From positions 1-9,610 of the forward strand of contig JAISRQ010000152.1 of the NCBI GenBank assembly GCA_031273545.1: a DNA stretch of 9,610 bases, given 5' to 3'. The notes under the pieces were generated by a model. The model did not search any database and was not told the DNA's origin. It saw only the letters and a program-made list of their open reading frames with translations. The translations under genes and the position numbers were made by a program. Shown piece after piece: positions 5,120-9,610 of the stretch (its first letter is position 1; every line of letters starts with the position of its first letter). This stretch comes from Holosporales bacterium (GTDB taxonomy: Bacteria > Pseudomonadota > Alphaproteobacteria > BNTO01).

Positions 5120-5182
5120 ACCAGAGATTGCGGACGAAGGATCGTAAAGCTTATTAGCACAAAAAGTCCGCAAATCCTCTGG
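5120..5182. repeat. Imperfect inverted repeat downstream of rpoD
   Basis: ACCAGAGATTGCGGAC (5120-5135) pairs with GTCCGCAAATCCTCTGG (5166-5182) with two single-base bulges across a 30-base loop. It lies 38 bases past the rpoD stop and directly abuts the 122-bp element. It could act as a transcript-end stem for rpoD, but no T-tract follows the stem on the minus strand, so it is not a classical terminator. GC-rich GGGGAGCAAAATTCCGGGGC (5181-5200) lies between it and rpoD. Confidence 0.5.
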
Positions 5183-5219
5183 GGAGCAAAATTCCGGGGC
5201 CCCCACATATTATTCCGCC

Positions 5220-7121
5220 TTACGCTTCCAAAAAGCTACGAAGCTTTCTCGAGCGACTTGGGTGCTTCAGCTTGCGCAGCGCCTTCGCCTCAATCTGACG
5301 GATACGTTCCCGTGTGACAGAAAACTGTTGCCCGACCTCTTCCAACGTATGATCCGTATGCATCCCGATCCCAAAGCGCATCCGGAGCACCCTCTCCTCT
5401 CGCGGCGTAAGCGTCGACAAGATTCGCGTAGTCGTATCCCTTAAGTTAGCCTGCATAGCGGACTCAATCGGAAGCACAACGTTCTTGTCTTCAATAAAGT
5501 CTCCAAGATGGCTATCCTCTTCGTCCCCAATCGGCGTCTCCAAACTTACCGGCTCTTTCGCAATCTTTAGCACTTTCCTGATCTTCTCTAGCGGCAATCC
5601 TAAGCGCTCTGACAATTCTTCCGGAGTAGGTTCTCGACCAATTTCATGAATCATCTGTCTTGACGTTCTGACGATCTTGTTTATCGTCTCAATCATATGC
5701 ACGGGAATGCGAATCGTTCGCGCTTGGTCCGCTATTGACCTTGTTATCGCCTGACGGATCCACCACGTCGCATAAGTAGAGAATTTGTACCCTCTCTTGT
5801 ATTCAAACTTATCCACGGCTTTCATCAAACCAATATTGCCTTCCTGAATTAAATCAAGGAACTGTAGCCCCCTATTTGTGTATTTCTTCGCGATAGATAT
5901 GACCAAACGCAAGTTCGCCTCAATCATCTGTTTCTTCGCGTGCGTTGCTTCCCGCTCTCCCTTTTGCATGACAATTACCAAATTGCGGAAATCATTAAAC
6001 GGAAACTGCGTCTTATGACGAATGTCATCCACCGTTTTCACGAAGTTCTCTAGCTCCGCTGCATGTTCCTTCACGAACGCCCCCAAGTTCTTAGTACTCC
6101 TTTTCTTGAGGTCCTCCAGCCACTTGTTATCGTACTCGGAATGTCCAAAAAACTCGATAAACGCCTCACGTTTTACTCCCATTTTTTCAGCTTTCTGTAG
6201 CAATCCCGTCTCTAATGCAACAACGCTCCGAATGATCTCACTGTGCAATTTCATCAGCTCATCAAGGCGCAATTCATGCAGCCGCATTTTTTTGAACATC
6301 TCTATTGTTTGCAGCTTTTCTTCTTGATAGCGTTCGTCCGACTCCCAATGCATATGTCCGTGCGCAGCGATAAAATCCTGCTGAACGGCTTCTAATTGTT
6401 TATACTGCGTGCAATAATTATCCAAATAGAATGATACACGCGTACGAATCGCTTCCTCTTCTTCAGCTACTTTTTCGTTCGGTAACTCATCCAGCACCTT
6501 GCTTTCTTCCAGATCAACAAAGTCACCCTCAGAGCGCCGTGCATCCTCATTGCTCGTATCAAGCGCAATCAAATCGCGGATATACAACTTTTTCCCAGTC
6601 AGCAATGTGTTCCACCTCTTAAACGATTCCGCAGTAATAGGGCTCTCACATAACCCCCCAACCATCTGCTCGCGTCCAGATTCGATCCGCTTAGCAATCG
6701 CAATTTCCCCTTCCCGAGAGAGCAGCTCCACGTTCCCCATTTCACGCAGATACATTCGGACAGGGTCATCGCGACGGTCTACTTCCTCTTGCTCTTCTTC
6801 TTGGGGCTGCTCATCCACGGCAAACGCAGACAGCTCGCTCATATCTGAAAAGTCGTCTAAAAATTGTTCATCCACTTCGTCGCTGTCAACAAGACTAATG
6901 CCCATATCCGAAAACATGACCATAGCTTCTTCCATCTGATCAGATGTCAAGCTTCCTTCGGGAATGGAATCATTAAGTTCGTCATACGTTATGTACCCGC
7001 GCTCCTTTCCTGCAGCGATTAATTTCTTGAATGCGGGCGATGACTTCGTAAAGTCGGCTAAAGTACTCTCGTCTCTGGAGTCATCCGACTCTGGAATATA
7101 ATTAGAATTGTTAAAAGTCAT
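5220..7121 (-). CDS. rpoD: Primary RNA polymerase sigma factor (sigma-70/RpoD)
   Basis: The 633-residue protein is the housekeeping sigma factor that directs RNA polymerase to most promoters. Domains in order: region 1.1 (about 25-80, FKKLIAAGKERGYITYDELN), an acidic linker (82-118), region 1.2 (DPVRMYLREMG, 119-129, then SREGEIAIAKRIE), a long charged non-conserved region (about 150-375), region 2 (KKQMIEANLRLVISIAKKYT from 396; QFLDLIQEGNIGLMKAVDKF; WWIRQAITRSIADQARTIRI, 453-472, reading the -10), region 3 (about 473-560) and region 4 with the -35-binding helix-turn-helix (TLEEVGQQFSVTRERIRQIE, 592-611). Region 1.1 and the large insert mark it as a primary sigma rather than an alternative one. 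The start is fixed by GGAGGG at 7134-7129, seven bases before the ATG. It follows dnaG after 51 bases, the conserved dnaG-rpoD arrangement, and may be co-transcribed with it. Confidence 0.98.
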   Translation of the reverse strand: MTFNNSNYIPESDDSRDESTLADFTKSSPAFKKLIAAGKERGYITYDELNDSIPEGSLTSDQMEEAMVMFSDMGISLVDSDEVDEQFLDDFSDMSELSAFAVDEQPQEEEQEEVDRRDDPVRMYLREMGNVELLSREGEIAIAKRIESGREQMVGGLCESPITAESFKRWNTLLTGKKLYIRDLIALDTSNEDARRSEGDFVDLEESKVLDELPNEKVAEEEEAIRTRVSFYLDNYCTQYKQLEAVQQDFIAAHGHMHWESDERYQEEKLQTIEMFKKMRLHELRLDELMKLHSEIIRSVVALETGLLQKAEKMGVKREAFIEFFGHSEYDNKWLEDLKKRSTKNLGAFVKEHAAELENFVKTVDDIRHKTQFPFNDFRNLVIVMQKGEREATHAKKQMIEANLRLVISIAKKYTNRGLQFLDLIQEGNIGLMKAVDKFEYKRGYKFSTYATWWIRQAITRSIADQARTIRIPVHMIETINKIVRTSRQMIHEIGREPTPEELSERLGLPLEKIRKVLKIAKEPVSLETPIGDEEDSHLGDFIEDKNVVLPIESAMQANLRDTTTRILSTLTPREERVLRMRFGIGMHTDHTLEEVGQQFSVTRERIRQIEAKALRKLKHPSRSRKLRSFLEA

Positions 7122-7172
7122 TTTACTGCCCTCCGTTGTGATACTATGTATTAGCGTGACGTTTAAATATGC

Positions 7173-9011
7173 CTACATCAAATCTTTGTCGAAATAATCG
7201 ATGCTAGAAAACAGCGCCCTCATTTGGTTCCACGATTTTTCATCAAAATTTTGTTTAAGAGCATTGCCCATGCGCCGAAAATCCCCCTTGATCATACTAT
7301 AACCTTCCGTACAAAACCATATTTCTTTCCACCTCTTTAGGATAAACTCAGTAGATGCATCCAAATCAAACACAAATGGGGCATGAACTTTTAATGTATC
7401 TTTTCCAATTTTTTCCAAAAAAGCCGCACAGCGTTCGAGGAATGTGGGCTCCGCGTAATTTATGTCGGAAACGCTAACGTCAAGAAGCCAATCTTTTATT
7501 TCTGATAATTCCGAATTAACAAAGTCCATCATAGATAATAATTCATCCACATCAGACAGCAATACAGGCTTTTCAAGTAAAATTCCTAAAAGGATTTTTT
7601 GTCCAAGAATTTTCTGTGGCTTGGATTGTGGCGACAAACGCGCAACAGCTGGAACTGGCTTCAATAAACCTTTTTGTTGTGGGCGTTTTTGCATTAAGTT
7701 GAACTTTTCCAAAAACAGCTGTTTATAAAGGTTCTGTATATCAGGGTCCTTTATAAGTGTTGTAACGTTTAGTATATCCCTCTTTAAGGCTGCTTTGTCT
7801 TCGGGGATCCAGGTGTCCCTGTTGCTGTTTTTTTGCTCATAAACAGAGACCATGTCCCGCCATAAAACATCAGCCAAGGAAGACGTATTGTCCAAATGCT
7901 CCTGCATGGCGTTTGCCCCTTGGGTTTTTAATAATTCATCAGGGTCAAGATCTTTTGGCAAATAACAAAAAAACAATGTTTTGCCAGGTTTCAAAATTGG
8001 TAAGACACGCCGAACAACACGTATAGACGCGCGTACACCTGCGTTATCTCCGTCGAAGCATAAAACTGGGCGCTCGCAATATTTCCACAAAACCTCGATT
8101 TGCGTCTCTGTCAGGGCTGTACCGAGGGAGGCGACCGCTTGTGGAAATCCGTACGAGACCATGGCGATTACGTCCATGTAGCCTTCTACGAGAACGATCC
8201 CTTTTTCCTTTATATATTTTATTGCAGTATTTAAATTATATAGATTGCTTCCTTTGTGAAATATAGGTGTGTCTTGTGAGTTTAAATACTTTGGAATATT
8301 GGGGTTGCTGTCATCTAATGTACGCCCACCAAACGCAATAGGGCGATTCCGAATATCCAAAATAGGGAACATCAACCTGTTTATAAAGCGATCGCGAATC
8401 CGTTTCGTTTGGTCCTCGCGGAGAGCCACGCCCGCACTCAAAAGTAATTCTTCCGAATAACCTAGGCTCATCAAATATTTCGTTAAGCCGCCATCCGCAT
8501 AGCCAATCTGAAATTGTACTATTGTTTGGGGGGAAACTTGCCTTTTTTGCAGATATTTGCGGGCATTGTCGCCCTCCCTCTTTTTTAGCAACGCGACATG
8601 ATAATATTCCGCTGCGAGACGGTGAACCTCTATTATTTGTTGTTTTTGGTCTTTATACTCTCGTTGCTTTTCCTGTTGGACGTCTTGTTGAGCTTGGGTT
8701 AGCGCTTTGTTTGAAAACTCTGGGAGATGCACATTCGATTTGTCGGCTAATAAAGTTATTGCATCCTTGAAGGAGTAATTGTGCCGATTCATCATGTAAT
8801 TTATCGCGTTTCCGTGGGCGCCACAACCAAAGCAATGATAATAGTTCTTGGGTTCACTTACCGTAAAGGACGGCGTTTTCTCTTGGTGAAACGGGCACAA
8901 GCCAAGGTAGTTCGTCCCTTTTTTTTGAAGGCGCACATCCGCTCCGATTAGTTCGACGATGGATGTTCGCGACAAAACTTCTTGTACTGCTTGGTTGAAT
9001 GCGCTGTTCAT
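7173..9011 (-). CDS. dnaG: DNA primase
   Basis: DnaG makes the RNA primers for leading- and lagging-strand synthesis at the replication fork, working with DnaB helicase. The 612-residue protein is complete. Its N-terminal zinc-binding domain has ligands C39, H42, C60 and C63 (CPFHQEKTPSF and HCFGCGAHGNAI). The RNA polymerase domain includes FGGRTLDD (227-234) and PKYLNS (240-245). The TOPRIM motifs are VEGYMDV (275-281), CFDGDNAG (318-325) and KDLDPDE (353-359), which carry the metal-binding acidic residues. The C-terminal ~190 residues are the variable helicase-interacting region. A charged Gln/Lys-rich helix follows the zinc domain (106-126). The ATG at 9011 overlaps the preceding stop as ATGA and has no Shine-Dalgarno (upstream CGCCGCACCCACATC), so translation may depend on coupling to the upstream frame or on an unseen feature. 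rpoD follows. Confidence 0.97.
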   Translation of the reverse strand: MNSAFNQAVQEVLSRTSIVELIGADVRLQKKGTNYLGLCPFHQEKTPSFTVSEPKNYYHCFGCGAHGNAINYMMNRHNYSFKDAITLLADKSNVHLPEFSNKALTQAQQDVQQEKQREYKDQKQQIIEVHRLAAEYYHVALLKKREGDNARKYLQKRQVSPQTIVQFQIGYADGGLTKYLMSLGYSEELLLSAGVALREDQTKRIRDRFINRLMFPILDIRNRPIAFGGRTLDDSNPNIPKYLNSQDTPIFHKGSNLYNLNTAIKYIKEKGIVLVEGYMDVIAMVSYGFPQAVASLGTALTETQIEVLWKYCERPVLCFDGDNAGVRASIRVVRRVLPILKPGKTLFFCYLPKDLDPDELLKTQGANAMQEHLDNTSSLADVLWRDMVSVYEQKNSNRDTWIPEDKAALKRDILNVTTLIKDPDIQNLYKQLFLEKFNLMQKRPQQKGLLKPVPAVARLSPQSKPQKILGQKILLGILLEKPVLLSDVDELLSMMDFVNSELSEIKDWLLDVSVSDINYAEPTFLERCAAFLEKIGKDTLKVHAPFVFDLDASTEFILKRWKEIWFCTEGYSMIKGDFRRMGNALKQNFDEKSWNQMRALFSSIDYFDKDLM

Positions 9012-9104
9012 GATGTGGGTGCGGCGTTTTGGACTTGCTGTGGAAAGTCAGAGCTAGAATGTGTATGTCCTCTCTTCAAAATATTACGGAATTTTTGATC
9101 AGTA

Positions 9105-9161
9105 GAACACTTATTATCTTGCATCTTATTACCCACAATCTTTGGGAGCCACGGGATATGC
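9105..9161. repeat. Dispersed repeat, copy 3 (partial, inside a frame)
   Basis: This shares with 4228-4280 the order AC(A/G)CTTA, then CAT.TT, then CCC(A/G)CAATCTTTGGG and a CGG.ATA end. The core at 9132-9161 reads CCCACAATCTTTGGGAG then CCACGGGATATGC. Unlike copies 1 and 2 it lies within an open frame on the minus strand, encoding IPWLPKIVGNKM. Confidence 0.5.
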
Positions 9162-9230
9162 AATCGATCTAAAAAATGCGAGCACTTGGTGGAAGCTAAC
9201 ATATGCGTTTGAGGCCATTTCTTGCATTTA

Positions 9231-9278
9231 CCCATCTCATAACTAAAGTAAGTCCAGCAATCCTCCTGGGTCCAAGAA
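9231..9278. repeat. 48-bp direct repeat, copy A
   Basis: Starts CCCATCTCATAACTAAAG and matches 9563-9610 at 47 of 48 positions; the single difference is A at 9259 versus G at 9591, changing Cys to Arg (EDCWTY/EDRWTY). The copies are 332 bases apart. The matched block may be longer, because the other copy runs off the window. Confidence 0.9.
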
Positions 9279-9345
9279 AACGAATCGAGCGCTTCAGACG
9301 CTTTTCCTACTTGTGGGCATTTTTGCTTGAGTTCCATAAAGTCCT

Positions 9346-9610
9346 TCATTCCTGTTTTTGTAGATTTGCTACATCATCAATAGATAATCTTAAATACTTA
9401 CTTATAACCTCAATGGGTACATTGTCGGCAAGCATTGCGCGTGCAGTATTTATTCTTTCATCAAGTCGACCTTCTTCCCGACCTTTTTCCCGACCTTCTT
9501 CTCGACCTTCTTCCCGACCTTCCTCCCTTGCATACTTGATCTGGTCTGCGTGAAGTCTTACCCCCATCTCATAACTAAAGTAAGTCCAGCGATCCTCCTG
9601 GGTCCAAGAA
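9346..9610 (-). CDS. Rpn-family recombination-promoting nuclease/putative transposase, C-terminal part
   Basis: The frame is open from the right edge of the window (SWTQEDRWTYFSYEMGVRLH) to a stop at 9346, so the N-terminal nuclease domain lies outside. The visible ~87 residues are typical of the C-terminus of Rpn/PD-(D/E)XK transposase-like proteins: a charged linker, a run of EEGR/EKGR repeats forming a predicted coiled helix, then INTARAMLADNVPIEVISKYLRLSIDDVANLQKQ, matching the usual 'A..ML..G...E.IS..TGLS.EEI..L' tail. Rpn proteins (RpnA of E. coli is the reference) are DNA endonucleases linked to RecA-independent recombination. An internal ATG at 9567 is not the likely start, because conserved residues precede it in frame. 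It overlaps the downstream chimeric frame as ATGA. Confidence 0.75.
   Translation of the reverse strand, partial: SWTQEDRWTYFSYEMGVRLHADQIKYAREEGREEGREEGREKGREEGRLDERINTARAMLADNVPIEVISKYLRLSIDDVANLQKQE
9467..9526. repeat. 12-bp tandem repeat encoding (REEG)n
   Basis: Five consecutive 12-base units of the form CGACCTTCTTCC, with single-base changes, encode the charged REEG/REKG run of the Rpn tail on the minus strand. Unit number in such tails commonly varies by slippage. Confidence 0.9.
9563..9610. repeat. 48-bp direct repeat, copy B (to window edge)
   Basis: The second copy of the block at 9231-9278, 47/48 identical, in the Rpn gene proper. It reaches the last base of the window, so its true extent is unknown. 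It marks the parent sequence of the duplicated fragment. Confidence 0.9.

Larger units (their letters stand above)
9008..9349 (-). pseudogene. Chimeric frame: duplicated Rpn fragment fused to dispersed-repeat sequence
   Basis: The 113-codon frame has three parts. Residues ~18-40 (ASEALDSFSWTQEDCWTYFS and on) come from DNA 47/48 identical to the end of the window, where it encodes part of an Rpn-type protein. The middle (SHFLDRLHIPWLPKIVGNKM) includes the core of the dispersed repeat found at two intergenic sites. The tail matches nothing I recognise. The start overlaps the upstream stop as ATGA with AGGA directly against the ATG, a poor RBS position. The end overlaps dnaG as ATGA. I read it as a remnant of a partial tandem duplication of an Rpn gene, although both ATGA junctions mean it could still be translated and feed ribosomes into dnaG. 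Confidence 0.5.

Noticed and set aside
4957..5317. Overlapping 83- and 96-codon frames on opposite strands over the inverted-repeat region.
   Set aside because: Their shared LIAFEY arises from the inverted repeat. Neither has an RBS or a recognisable family, and the plus-strand one runs into the 3' end of rpoD.
9467..9526. Regular 12-base repeats that might suggest a CRISPR or other array.
   Set aside because: The units are contiguous without spacers and encode the REEG run typical of Rpn-family tails.

Overview
This window is a chromosomal housekeeping segment of what looks like an alphaproteobacterium, probably a host-associated or intracellular one of the Rickettsiales/Holosporales kind. 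The evidence is the short separate PntAB-type transhydrogenase subunit, the dnaG-rpoD pair, an RF2 whose N-terminus resembles alphaproteobacterial RF2, moderately AT-rich DNA, a leucine-rich-repeat protein, Rpn-type nuclease/transposase debris and dispersed repeats between genes. The genus cannot be named from the sequence alone.

Layout from left to right. (1) 1-314 is the 3' end of a leucine-rich-repeat gene on the plus strand, followed by a G-rich spacer with degenerate repeats. (2) 549-1718 is a Ppx/GppA-family phosphatase on the minus strand. Its upstream region holds a small palindrome that supplies a -35 hexamer to both strands, giving a likely divergent promoter pair. (3) 1793-3230 is the prfB (RF2) transcription unit on the plus strand. 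Its long leader contains a dispersed repeat and ends in a four-codon reading frame with a strong ribosome binding site, closed by UGA, RF2's own stop codon. (4) 3336-3408 is tRNA-Phe(GAA) on the minus strand, and 3496-3930 is a solitary pntAB without pntAA or pntB beside it. (5) 3931-4411 is a spacer with a possible tiny membrane protein and a second copy of the dispersed repeat. (6) 4412-4900 is a YraN-family nuclease-fold protein with a long N-terminal extension and a near-consensus promoter. (7) 4901-5219 holds a 122-bp element bounded by 21-bp perfect inverted repeats, plus a second imperfect hairpin. (8) 5220-9011 is rpoD and dnaG, a core macromolecular-synthesis pair read leftward. (9) 9008-9610 is the C-terminal tail of an Rpn-family protein followed by a partial duplicate fused to a third copy of the dispersed repeat. 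Successive 4-nt ATGA overlaps join the tail, the chimeric frame and dnaG.

The coding genes serve translation termination (prfB), phenylalanine decoding (tRNA-Phe), replication priming (dnaG), bulk transcription (rpoD), NADPH supply (pntAB) and polyphosphate/(p)ppGpp turnover (ppx/gppA). The points most worth a second look are the prfB leader with its in-frame UGA, the Rpn-derived sequence fused translationally to dnaG, the dispersed repeat family with one coding copy, and the inverted-repeat element downstream of rpoD. None of these amounts to a demonstrated new system; the prfB leader is the best candidate for an undescribed regulatory arrangement.
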